From the NCBI GenBank assembly GCA_017631215.1, contig JAGBTR010000256.1, positions 1 to 9,074 of the forward strand: a stretch of 9,074 bases of DNA. Direction: 5' to 3'. The notes under the pieces were generated by a model that was not told the origin of the DNA, made no database searches, and worked only from the letters and a program-made list of their open reading frames with translations. The DNA comes from Clostridia bacterium. GTDB taxonomy: Bacteria > Bacillota > Clostridia > Oscillospirales > CAG-272. A program made the translations under genes and the position numbers. Positions within the stretch are counted from its first letter, which is position 1. The number at the start of each line of letters is the position of its first letter. Shown piece by piece: positions 1 through 6,048 of this stretch.

Positions 1-1
1 G

Positions 2-802
2 ATGGACGGCGTGATCGAGATGTTCCGCGCGGCAGGAGAGCAGCCCGACGAGCGCTGGCTGCACATTCAGGAGAAGGGCTACTGCTTCGATACGCTGACG
101 GTGGACGGACTGCTGACCTCGTACGAGGGCGGCGTGACGCCCAACCCCCAGCAAAAGCACCCCGCCCAGCTCAACGTCATTACCTTGCGTCCTGCCAAGG
201 CGGCGTATGACACGCCCGTCTTTGCCGCGACGCACAAGCGACGCTACGAATACTGCCTGGATGCGGAAAAGAACTTCTGGATGGGATGGTCGCTGTGCAC
301 CTTCCTCATCAGCTCGGTGAGAATGAAGGATGCAGACGCTGTCCGCAAGGATTTCGGCATGCTCCGCACCAATGCGGATACGCCGCGCTCGCTCGTCGAC
401 CGTCACGGATTGCAAATGCTCGAAACGGGCGGGTGCAGCCTTGGCGAGTCCTACTATATCACCTCGATGTGTATGGTGATTACCGCGATGACGGAGCTGT
501 TTTTGCAGAGCTTTGACGGCAACGTCTGCGACATTCTGCCCGTTACGGTGTCCGACGCGCCCGTCGCCTTTGACGGCCTTCACTCCTCGTTTGGCTTTAC
601 CGCCTCGGGCAAGCTCGAGGGTGGACGTGCCGAGGTCGTTCTGAATGTCACGCGCGACACCGCCCTTACGCTGCGACTTGGCAAATGCTGTCGCGGCAGT
701 TACGCTCTCATCGCGCCCGATGGCCGCGTGGTCGGTTACTTCGAGAACAAAACCCTCTACGCCCAAATGTCCGTCGGTGAATACCGCATCGAGCGGTGTT
801 GA
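2..802 (+). CDS. C-terminal part of a large protein, possibly an (alpha/alpha)6-barrel glycosidase; 5' end outside the window
   Basis: The frame is open from base 2 to a TGA at 800-802 (266 codons). An ATG happens to sit at position 2, but no ribosome binding site can be seen, so the gene most likely starts upstream of the window. There is no transmembrane segment. The middle part is helical and rich in aromatic residues (around residues 80-100 and 145-170). It is followed by a short ILP turn near residue 179 and then by a beta-rich tail with a FDGLHSSFGF stretch near residues 189-198. A helical domain followed by a small beta-sandwich that begins with a 'leucine-proline then glycine-phenylalanine' pattern resembles the C-terminal end of glycoside hydrolases such as GH95 or GH65-like enzymes. 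That resemblance is from memory of family patterns and no catalytic residue is identified. The gene is separated from the next by 179 bases containing a hairpin repeat pair, so it probably does not share a transcript by design. Treat it as hypothetical if a profile search fails. Confidence 0.7.
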   Translation: MDGVIEMFRAAGEQPDERWLHIQEKGYCFDTLTVDGLLTSYEGGVTPNPQQKHPAQLNVITLRPAKAAYDTPVFAATHKRRYEYCLDAEKNFWMGWSLCTFLISSVRMKDADAVRKDFGMLRTNADTPRSLVDRHGLQMLETGGCSLGESYYITSMCMVITAMTELFLQSFDGNVCDILPVTVSDAPVAFDGLHSSFGFTASGKLEGGRAEVVLNVTRDTALTLRLGKCCRGSYALIAPDGRVVGYFENKTLYAQMSVGEYRIERC

Positions 803-841
803 GGCGGTAAATCGGGGGTATAGGGGAGACGCACATTCAAC

Positions 842-913
842 GTAGGGGCGCGCATTGCGCGTCCGTAAAAAGGATCTTGCACCCCAAAACGGACGACCGA
901 TGGTCGCCCCTAC
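842..913. repeat. Inverted pair of 25-base hairpin repeats (GTAGGGGCG family)
   Basis: Two copies of one palindromic module face each other at 842-866 (+) and 889-913 (-), with a 22-base spacer. Both start with GTAGGGGCG and end with CGTCCGT when read outwards-in. Each folds into an 8-bp stem with a three-base loop (ATT or ATC) and a G.T wobble at the same place. The two inner stems differ at paired positions (CGC/GCG against ACC/GGT), so the change is compensatory. The whole unit can also fold arm to arm. It fills most of the gap between the first gene and the DUF512 gene. No T-tract follows, so it is not a normal terminator. It is probably a dispersed non-coding repeat of the genome. Confidence 0.75.
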
Positions 914-967
914 GGGTCTGCGAGACGCCATATTGCTACATCAAACCCTCCGACAAATCAAAACCCG

Positions 968-974
968 AAAGGAG
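968..974 (+). promoter_or_regulatory. Ribosome binding site that fixes the GTG start of the DUF512 gene
   Basis: AAAGGAG at 968-974 lies 7 bases before GTG at 982. The longer open frame has an ATG at 877, but that ATG lies inside the hairpin repeat, has no Shine-Dalgarno sequence, and would add 35 residues that do not fit the family. The PDZ-like domain begins right after the GTG. I therefore take 982 as the start. Confidence 0.8.
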
Positions 975-981
975 AAACGCT

Positions 982-1455
982 GTGGTCACCATCACCAGTG
1001 TCCTGCCCCATTCCCGCGCAGAAAAGGCGGGGATATGCGCGGGAGATCAACTGCATACCATCAACGGGCGCGAGATCCGCGACGTGCTGGATTACCGTTT
1101 TTATCTGGCCGAGCGTACGGTGCGGCTGGTCGTGCTTCGCGGGCAGGAATCGCGCGAGGTCGTCATCCACAAGCAGGAATACGACGACATCGGGCTTGAA
1201 TTCGAGACGCCGCTGATGGACGAAAAGCATTCGTGCGAGAATCGGTGCATCTTCTGCTTTATCGACCAGCTGCCCAAGGGACTGCGGCAGACGCTCTACT
1301 TCAAGGATGACGACAGTCGGCTGTCCTTTTTGCACGGCAACTATATCACGCTGACCAATCTGGAGCAGCGCGATATTGATCGCATCATTGAAATGTCATC
1401 TCGCCCGTCAATATTTCCGTTCACACCACCGACCCCGAGCTTCGCGTCAAGATGA
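982..1455 (+). CDS. PDZ / radical-SAM-like DUF512 protein, N-terminal fragment (frameshifted)
   Basis: This is the first part of a DUF512-family protein, running from GTG 982 to the TGA at 1453-1455 (157 residues). Residues 1-65 look like a PDZ domain, with the pattern 'SRAEKAGI..GD.L..ING..I.D'. Next comes the family's cysteine cluster CENRCIFC, with Cys85, Cys89 and Cys92 spaced CX3CX2C as in radical SAM enzymes that bind a 4Fe-4S cluster. It continues through KGLR and a conserved GNYITLTN stretch near residues 119-126. After Met138 the reading frame is lost: the last 19 residues are not family sequence, while the expected 'ISPVNISVHTTDPEL' continues in another frame. Joined across the shift, the protein would be about 456 residues, a plausible full length. 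The function of the family is not established; the domains suggest a redox or SAM-dependent enzyme. The location next to der fits what I know of clostridial gene order. Confidence 0.85.
   Translation: MVTITSVLPHSRAEKAGICAGDQLHTINGREIRDVLDYRFYLAERTVRLVVLRGQESREVVIHKQEYDDIGLEFETPLMDEKHSCENRCIFCFIDQLPKGLRQTLYFKDDDSRLSFLHGNYITLTNLEQRDIDRIIEMSSRPSIFPFTPPTPSFASR
1393..1400 (+). other. Single-base frameshift site in the DUF512 gene
   Basis: Family sequence runs in one frame up to ATG 1393-1395 and resumes in another frame at ATC 1398-1400. Two bases (TC, 1396-1397) stand where one codon is expected, so one base is missing. Adding one base here restores a continuous protein with the right spacing between Met and the ISPVNIS strand. 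No slippery heptamer of the X-XXY-YYZ type is present. A sequencing or assembly error, or a recent mutation, is more likely than programmed shifting. Confidence 0.85.
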
Positions 1456-2351
1456 TGCGAAACAAGCACGCGGGCGAGGTGCTTGCCTATATGCGGCAGC
1501 TTGCCGATGCGGGCATTCGCATCTGCGCGCAGGTGGTGCTGTGTCGGGGCATCAACGACGGCGAGCATCTCGACCGCACGATGCGCGATATGCTTGACTA
1601 TATGCCCGCGCTCTCCAGCGTGTCGATCGTTCCTGCGGGGCTGACGCGCTATCGCCAAAAGCTCTATCCCTTGGAGCCCTACACGCCCGAGGAGTGCCGC
1701 GCGATCATCGCACAGGTGGGGCGCGTGGGCGACGAGTGCATCGAGAAGTACGGTCGCCGCGTCTTCTTCTGCGCCGACGAGATGTACATCCGCGGCGGTC
1801 TTGACCTGCCTGACGATGAATTTTACGAGGATTATTCCCAGCTCGAGGACGGCATCGGTATGGTGACGTCGATGGGCTTTGAATTTGATGCCGAGATGCG
1901 CTTCCTTGAGGACGACCTCACGTCCTACACGCCGCCGCGCACCGTGACGGTCGCTACGGGTGTGGCTGCCGAGGCGAGCATCCGCGCGCTGTGTACCAGG
2001 CTGGAGGCGCAGGTCAAGGGGTTGACCGTCCGCGTCCTTCCCATCGTCAATCATTTCTTTGGCGAGACCATTACGGTCGCAGGGCTCTTGACGGGTCACG
2101 ATATGGCCGAGCAGCTGGCGGGGCGTGAGCTTGGCGACGAGCTTCTCATCCCCGAGAATACACTGCGCGCCGACGGCGATCTGTTTTTGTGCGGTATGAC
2201 GCCGATGGAGCTGTCCGAGCGCCTGGGCGTGCCCGTCCGCATCAGCCCCAACGACGGCGCAGAATTTTTGACCGCGTTGCTCGGCACGAACGACCAAACA
2301 CCGATATACGACGCTCGCCAAGGTGAGCCAAAGGAGGTAGATACATTATGA
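1452..2351 (+). CDS. PDZ / radical-SAM-like DUF512 protein, C-terminal fragment (frameshifted)
   Basis: This is the second part of the DUF512 protein, 299 residues from the first in-frame ATG to TGA 2349-2351. The true coding signal in this frame begins earlier, at about 1398, with ISPVNISVHTTDPELRVK, so the ATG at 1452 is only the first available start and not a natural one. Recognisable family stretches are a VLCRGINDG turn near residues 29-37, VPAGLTRYR followed by LYPLEPYT, a QLEDGIGM segment that opens the DUF512 domain proper, and FFGETITVAGLLTG near residue 205. The C-terminus has the expected LGDELLIP and ERLGVPV stretches. The frame is intact over 900 bases without stops, which argues that the break at 1396 is very recent or artificial. 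The stop overlaps the start of der (ATGA), so the two genes are translationally coupled and most likely co-transcribed. Confidence 0.85.
   Translation: MMRNKHAGEVLAYMRQLADAGIRICAQVVLCRGINDGEHLDRTMRDMLDYMPALSSVSIVPAGLTRYRQKLYPLEPYTPEECRAIIAQVGRVGDECIEKYGRRVFFCADEMYIRGGLDLPDDEFYEDYSQLEDGIGMVTSMGFEFDAEMRFLEDDLTSYTPPRTVTVATGVAAEASIRALCTRLEAQVKGLTVRVLPIVNHFFGETITVAGLLTGHDMAEQLAGRELGDELLIPENTLRADGDLFLCGMTPMELSERLGVPVRISPNDGAEFLTALLGTNDQTPIYDARQGEPKEVDTL
2330..2338 (+). promoter_or_regulatory. Strong ribosome binding site of der, inside the DUF512 gene
   Basis: AAAGGAGGT at 2330-2338 lies 9 bases before ATG 2348, within the last codons of the DUF512 gene. It is close to the full anti-Shine-Dalgarno complement and should give der strong translation independent of coupling. 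Confidence 0.8.
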
Positions 2352-3676
2352 GTAAACCCATCATTGCCGTTGTCGGCAGACCTAACGTAGGAAAAAGCAC
2401 GCTGTTCAACCGTCTGATCGGTGAGCGCCGCTCCATTGTCGAGGACACGCCCGGTGTCACGCGCGACCGCATTTACGGTGAGACCGAATGGAGAGGTCGC
2501 ACGCTGGTGATGATCGATAAGGGCGGTATTGAGCCCAAGACGGACTACATCATTCTCGCGCAGATGCTAAATCAGGCGCAGATCGCCATCGATACGGCCG
2601 ACGTGATCATTTTCGTGTGCGACGTGCATACGGGCGTGACGGCCAACGACCGCGACATTGCGACGATGCTGCAAAAGAGCCGCAAGCCCGTCGTGCCCTG
2701 CATCAACAAGTGCGACCGTACGGGACATACGCCGCTTGAATTTTACGAGTTCTACGAGCTGGGCTTCGATTGCGATCCCATCCCCGTCTCGTCCGTTCAC
2801 GGCTCGGGTACGGGCGAGCTGCTCGACGCGTGTCTTGACGCGCTGCCCGAGGATATCGAGGACGATGATGATGAGGACGACTGCATTCACGTGGCCGTCA
2901 TCGGCAAGCCCAATGCGGGCAAGTCGTCCATCATCAACCGCTTCGTGGGCGCAGAGCGTATGATCGTTTCGAACATTGCGGGAACGACGCGCGACAGCGT
3001 GGACACGTCGGTCGAGAACGAGCACGGCAAATTCACCTTTATCGACACGGCGGGCATTCGCCGCCAGTCCAAGATCAACGACAAGATCGAAAAGTACAGC
3101 GTGCTTCGCGCCCATATGGCGGTCGAGCGAGCCGACGTGTGTCTGCTCATGATCGACGCGACGGCGGGCGTGACCGATCAGGACGAAAAGATCGCCGGCA
3201 TCGCGCACGAGTCGGGCAAGGGCGTCATTATCGTGGTCAACAAGTGGGATCTGGTGGAAAAGGACAACAAGACGGTGAAGGAATTCACCGATCAGATCCG
3301 CACCGCGCTGGCCTATATGCCTTACGCGCCCATCATTTTCGTCTCCGCACTGACGGGACAGCGTCTGCCCAACATCTACGCGCTGATCTCCAAGGTGCAG
3401 AACAGCCGCACGATGCGCGTGCCTACGGGCGTGCTCAACGACGTGCTGGGCGAGGCGATGATGCGCACCCAGCCGCCCTCCGACAAGGGTCGCCGCCTCA
3501 AGATCTACTATATGACGCAGAACGCTGTCGCGCCGCCCACCTTCGTGCTGTTCTGTAACTCCATCGAGCTGTTCCATTTCTCCTACCAGCGCTATATCGA
3601 AAACTGCCTGCGCGATACCTTCGGCTTCGAGGGTACGCCCATCCGTATGATCATCAAGCAAAAGGGCGACGATTAA
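2348..3676 (+). CDS. der: Ribosome biogenesis GTPase Der (EngA), with a Thr-to-Lys change in the first G3 motif
   Basis: Der is an essential GTPase with two tandem G domains and a KH-like C-terminal domain; it acts in maturation of the 50S ribosomal subunit in the cytoplasm. The 442 residues match the usual family length. Domain 1 has G1 GRPNVGKS (10-17), the DTPGVTRD switch (33-40), G3 at 57-60 and NKCD (120-123). An acidic linker of Glu and Asp (about 168-178) leads to domain 2, which has GKPNAGKS (186-193), AGTTRD (211-216), DTAG (233-236) and NKWD (298-301). The C-terminal 95 residues fit the KH-like domain. The start is supported by AAAGGAGGT nine bases upstream. Odd point: G3 of domain 1 reads D-K-G-G instead of the near-invariant D-T-G-G (AAG at 2519-2521, one base from ACG). 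The Asp and Gly that contact magnesium and gamma-phosphate remain. I see no clear U-tract terminator after the stop. Confidence 0.97.
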   Translation: MSKPIIAVVGRPNVGKSTLFNRLIGERRSIVEDTPGVTRDRIYGETEWRGRTLVMIDKGGIEPKTDYIILAQMLNQAQIAIDTADVIIFVCDVHTGVTANDRDIATMLQKSRKPVVPCINKCDRTGHTPLEFYEFYELGFDCDPIPVSSVHGSGTGELLDACLDALPEDIEDDDDEDDCIHVAVIGKPNAGKSSIINRFVGAERMIVSNIAGTTRDSVDTSVENEHGKFTFIDTAGIRRQSKINDKIEKYSVLRAHMAVERADVCLLMIDATAGVTDQDEKIAGIAHESGKGVIIVVNKWDLVEKDNKTVKEFTDQIRTALAYMPYAPIIFVSALTGQRLPNIYALISKVQNSRTMRVPTGVLNDVLGEAMMRTQPPSDKGRRLKIYYMTQNAVAPPTFVLFCNSIELFHFSYQRYIENCLRDTFGFEGTPIRMIIKQKGDD

Positions 3677-3743
3677 GTAAACGGGAGCCCGCCTCAAGAC
3701 GGCTCGGAAATGGGGCAAGCGCCGAGCACGCACAGCCTCGTGC

Positions 3744-3768
3744 GTAGGGCGGGGGCTTGCTCCCGCCG
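3744..3768 (+). repeat. Single hairpin repeat related to the GTAGGGGCG family
   Basis: The module starts with GTAGGG and folds into an 8-bp GC-rich stem (GGCGGGGG against CTCCCGCC, one G.T wobble) closed by a CTTG loop. The opening bases, stem length and single wobble match the pair at 842-913, while the stem sequence differs. It sits 68 bases after der. No T-tract follows, so I do not call it a terminator. The rest of 3677-3912 holds no gene I can support; small open frames there lack ribosome binding sites and family sequence. Confidence 0.55.
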
Positions 3769-3912
3769 CGATCGAACGGCATTTCCCCGAGAACGGCGGC
3801 ACGCGCTTATGTGATGCCAAAGGGGTCGGGGCCGGCGATATGCTCGCGCCATAAAATAGCGGCAATAAAGTGAACTAAATTTGTGGCTATCGGTGAGTTG
3901 CGGCGAGCGAGA

Positions 3913-4065
3913 GCCTCCCTCCGAGAGGGAGGTGTCTGCCAAAGGCAGACGGAGGGAGCCTGCGTGCATAAAAGGTGCGGTCTCCCTTTGTTTCAGCGAA
4001 ATTCTTTCGTCGCGCAATCTCCCTCAGTCGCGGCAAGCCGCGACAGCTCCCTCTCGGAGGGAGCC
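3913..4065. repeat. Inverted pair of TCCCTC-type hairpin repeats between der and obgE
   Basis: One copy runs forward at 3913-3958 and a second runs in reverse at 4019-4065, about 60 bases apart. Read in the same direction, both have CTCCCTCCGAGAGGGAG, then TGTC, a second hairpin, GAC, and a closing GAGGGAG. The second hairpin keeps its pairing but changes its bases: GTCTGCC-AAA-GGCAGAC in one copy and GTCGCGGC-TT-GCCGCGAC in the other. A minor hairpin (CGAAA-TTC-TTTCG, 3997-4009) lies between the copies. The outer arms form terminal inverted repeats of about 18 bases, as in a miniature mobile element, but no target-site duplication is evident to me. The open frames here on either strand are by-products of the repeats. 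Confidence 0.75.
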
Positions 4066-4130
4066 TTGGTTCGTGCGTCGCCCAACCCATCGCCAGATCA
4101 AAATTTGAACATTCGCCAATTTTCTCCAAG

Positions 4131-4137
4131 AAAGGAG
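4131..4137 (+). promoter_or_regulatory. Ribosome binding site of obgE
   Basis: AAAGGAG at 4131-4137 lies 10 bases before ATG 4148 and supports that start. Confidence 0.75.
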
Positions 4138-4147
4138 CAACCATATT

Positions 4148-5425
4148 ATGTCAACCCAATTCATCGATCACGTTAAAATAGAAATCAAGGCCGGCAACGG
4201 CGGCAACGGCGCCATCGCCTTCCACCGCGAGAAATACGTCTCGGCGGGCGGTCCCGACGGCGGCGACGGAGGTCGCGGCGGCAACATCATCTTCCGCGTC
4301 GACGAGGGCGTCAATACGCTGCTCGCCTACCGTTATCGCCACAAATTCGCAGCCGAAAACGGCGGTGACGGCAAGGGCGGCAAGATCCACGGCGCGTCGG
4401 GCGAGGACTGCATCATTCCCGTTCCGCGCGGCACGCTCATCAAGGACGCCGAGACGGGCGCGGTCATTCACGATATGTCGGACGGCGAGGACTTTATTGC
4501 CTGCCGCGGCGGTCGCGGTGGCTGGGGCAACCGTCACTTCGCCACGCCCACAAGACAGGTGCCGATGTTCGCCAAGAACGGCACGCAGGGCGAGGAGAAG
4601 ATCGTTCTGCTGGAGCTGAAGATGCTCGCAGACGTGGGACTGATCGGCTTTCCGAGCGTGGGCAAGTCGTCCATTCTCGCTCGCATCAGCGCGGCGCGTC
4701 CGAAGATCGCAGAGTATCATTTCACTACGCTCTCGCCCAACCTCGGCGTCGTGCGCGTACACGACGAGGCGGGCTTTGTGGCTGCCGATATCCCCGGTCT
4801 GATCGAGGGCGCGGCCGAGGGTGCAGGTCTGGGACACGACTTTTTGCGCCACGTCGATCGCTGCCGTCTCTTGCTTCACGTCGTGGACATCTCCTGCTTC
4901 GAGGGACGCGATCCCATCGACGACGTCAAGACCATCAACCAGGAACTGCTGCGCTACAGCCCCGTACTGGCCGAGCGTCCGCAGATCATCGTCGCCAACA
5001 AGGTCGACTCGCTTGACCGCGAGCTGGTCAACGTCGACGAGTTCGAGGAGTTCGTCCGCGAGAACGGCTGGGAGCTGCTCTATATTTCGGCGGCGACGGG
5101 CGAGGGTCTGCGCGAGATGATCGAGCTGGTCTGGGATCGCTTGCAGGATCTGCCCCCCATTCTCACCTACGAGGCCGAGGTCGTCGAGGTCGAGGAGGAA
5201 GAGGGCAAGGTGACCGACATTCGCCGCGAGGGCGGCAAGTTCATCGTCGAGGGCAAGTGGATCTTCAACCTGATGAATCAGATCAACTTCGACGACTACG
5301 AGTCGCTTAACTACTTCCAGCGCGCGCTCCAGAAGGGCGGCGTGTTCGAGGCGCTTGAGCAAAAGGGCTGCGCGGACGGTGACACGGTCTCCATTTACGA
5401 CTTTGAATTCGACTACGTAAAATAA
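4148..5425 (+). CDS. obgE: GTPase ObgE/CgtA with C-terminal OCT domain
   Basis: Obg is an essential GTPase that binds the 50S subunit and links ribosome assembly to nutrient and stress signals; in Bacillus it is also needed for sporulation onset. The 425 residues show the three expected domains. The glycine-rich Obg fold (1-159) has the repeated GGNGG, GGDGG and GGRGG elements. The G domain has G1 GFPSVGKS (167-174), the TT of switch I (193-194), G3 DIPG (214-217) followed by GAAEGAGLG, and NKVD (284-287). The C-terminal OCT domain covers about 345-425 and is typical of Firmicutes; an acidic run, VEEEEG, precedes it. In many Firmicutes obg follows rplU and rpmA (ribosomal proteins L21 and L27). 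Here those genes are absent and obgE stands alone between two repeat-filled gaps, so it may have its own promoter, which I could not identify. Confidence 0.97.
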   Translation: MSTQFIDHVKIEIKAGNGGNGAIAFHREKYVSAGGPDGGDGGRGGNIIFRVDEGVNTLLAYRYRHKFAAENGGDGKGGKIHGASGEDCIIPVPRGTLIKDAETGAVIHDMSDGEDFIACRGGRGGWGNRHFATPTRQVPMFAKNGTQGEEKIVLLELKMLADVGLIGFPSVGKSSILARISAARPKIAEYHFTTLSPNLGVVRVHDEAGFVAADIPGLIEGAAEGAGLGHDFLRHVDRCRLLLHVVDISCFEGRDPIDDVKTINQELLRYSPVLAERPQIIVANKVDSLDRELVNVDEFEEFVRENGWELLYISAATGEGLREMIELVWDRLQDLPPILTYEAEVVEVEEEEGKVTDIRREGGKFIVEGKWIFNLMNQINFDDYESLNYFQRALQKGGVFEALEQKGCADGDTVSIYDFEFDYVK

Positions 5426-5491
5426 AGCGCAGCGGCGCATAATATAGGTAAAGGATAAATTTGGGGTTTGGCGGTATGTTGAGGGGTACGA

Positions 5492-5525
5492 TGCAAGGGG
5501 GATTCTTGAAAGAATCCCCCCTGCA
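5492..5525. repeat. Long hairpin after obgE (GGGGGATTCT stem)
   Basis: A perfect 10-bp stem GGGGGATTCT / AGAATCCCCC closes on a TGAA loop (5497-5520). It is extended after one mismatch by TGCA on both sides. It lies 67 bases after the obgE stop. No T-tract follows on either strand, so it is a poor intrinsic terminator. Together with the flanking 'ccccaagaacttt' it looks like a dispersed repeat. It could still protect the 3' end of the obgE transcript. Confidence 0.65.
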
Positions 5526-5593
5526 CCCCCAAGAACTTTGAAACAAAAAGACGATATGCGATAGCCATCTTCCTTTATCCAAACAAAACTTTA

Positions 5594-5680
5594 AACTGAA
5601 TTGGGGCTCTCCTCGCTTCGCTCGGTGCAAATTCGCTGCGCGAATATTGCTCCGTCCCCCCCTACCCCAAAAGTTCAGTT
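5594..5680. repeat. Element bounded by AACTGAA / TTCAGTT inverted ends
   Basis: The left end AACTGAA (5594-5600) with GGGG (5603-5606) is mirrored by CCCC (5665-5668) and TTCAGTT (5674-5680). Inside, ATTCGC-TGC-GCGAAT forms a perfect 6-bp hairpin (5631-5645). The interior has no coding signal. This is a second type of short palindromic repeat in the obgE-ppa gap. Confidence 0.5.
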
Positions 5681-5701
5681 CGACAGTTGTTAAACATTTT
5701 C

Positions 5702-5759
5702 GCTATCAAAAGACGATAGCACCACCCAAAGTGTTTGCGTGTTTCTTTAACACGCAAAC
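5702..5759. repeat. Two adjacent hairpins (GCTATC and GTTTGCGTGTT stems)
   Basis: GCTATC (5702-5707) pairs with GATAGC (5715-5720). Next, GTTTGCGTGTT (5733-5743) pairs perfectly over 11 bases with AACACGCAAAC (5749-5759) around a TCTTT loop. Neither is followed by a T-tract. Confidence 0.6.
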
Positions 5760-5787
5760 GCGAAATTTTGCTGAACAAAACCTTTGA

Positions 5788-5956
5788 GCGCCGCCTTTGC
5801 GGAGCGAAGCGAAGCAACCGAAGGCGCGAACGGGGCGCGGCAAAGCCGCGCGGGATCCAAGGGCGTAGCCCTTGGCACGTTTTCTTGGTTCGTTCTTTGG
5901 CGTGCGCCAAAGAATGAACATAAAAAAGCCAACAGCGCAGCGCGCCCACAGGGCGC
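5788..5956. repeat. Run of five hairpins upstream of ppa
   Basis: In order: an outer stem GCGCC/GGCGC (5788-5827) enclosing CCGC-CTTT-GCGG; GCGCGGC-AAA-GCCGCGC (5835-5851); CCAAGGGC-GTA-GCCCTTGG (5857-5875); a 15-bp stem with one G.T wobble (5888-5919, core TTCTTTGGCG/CGCCAAAGAA, TG loop); and GCGCCC-ACA-GGGCGC (5942-5956). The third and fourth hairpins are separated by only 12 bases. No open frame here has a ribosome binding site or family sequence, so the run is non-coding: either stacked dispersed repeats or a structured transcript. The remaining 5957-6037 is AT-richer and probably carries the ppa promoter, but I see no convincing -35/-10 pair. Confidence 0.65.
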
Positions 5957-6037
5957 AGTATGCGCGTAAAGAGAAAAAGTTGTATATTCATCAAAAACAA
6001 CACACCGACAAATCAAACTTTGAAACAATGATAAAGC

Positions 6038-6043
6038 GGAGGT
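6038..6043 (+). promoter_or_regulatory. Ribosome binding site of ppa
   Basis: GGAGGT at 6038-6043 lies 5 bases before ATG 6049, a strong site at the short end of the normal spacing. Confidence 0.75.
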
Positions 6044-6048
6044 AAGAT

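Noticed and set aside
877..981. Start of the DUF512 gene at ATG 877
   Set aside because: It lies in the spacer of the hairpin repeat pair, has no Shine-Dalgarno sequence, and the added residues do not belong to the PDZ domain. GTG 982 has AAAGGAG at the proper distance.
1384..1402. Programmed -1 frameshifting in the DUF512 gene
   Set aside because: A -1 shift after ATG 1393 would restore the protein, but the bases around it (T GAA ATG) are not a slippery heptamer and I see no strong downstream hairpin. The family is not known to use it.
3694..4017. Minus-strand and plus-strand small open frames in the der-obgE gap
   Set aside because: They run through the palindromic repeats, have no ribosome binding sites and give low-complexity translations that mirror the repeats.
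842..4065. CRISPR array made of the hairpin repeats
   Set aside because: There are only two or three copies, in inverted orientation, with changing stems and no regular spacers; no cas gene is present.
5497..5520. The GGGGGATTCT hairpin as terminator of obgE
   Set aside because: The stem is strong, but neither strand has a T-tract next to it; C-rich and mixed sequence follows.
5981..6010. Second sigma-E-like promoter before ppa (GTATATT)
   Set aside because: The -35-like part has one mismatch and nothing like CATACA lies 14-15 bases downstream.
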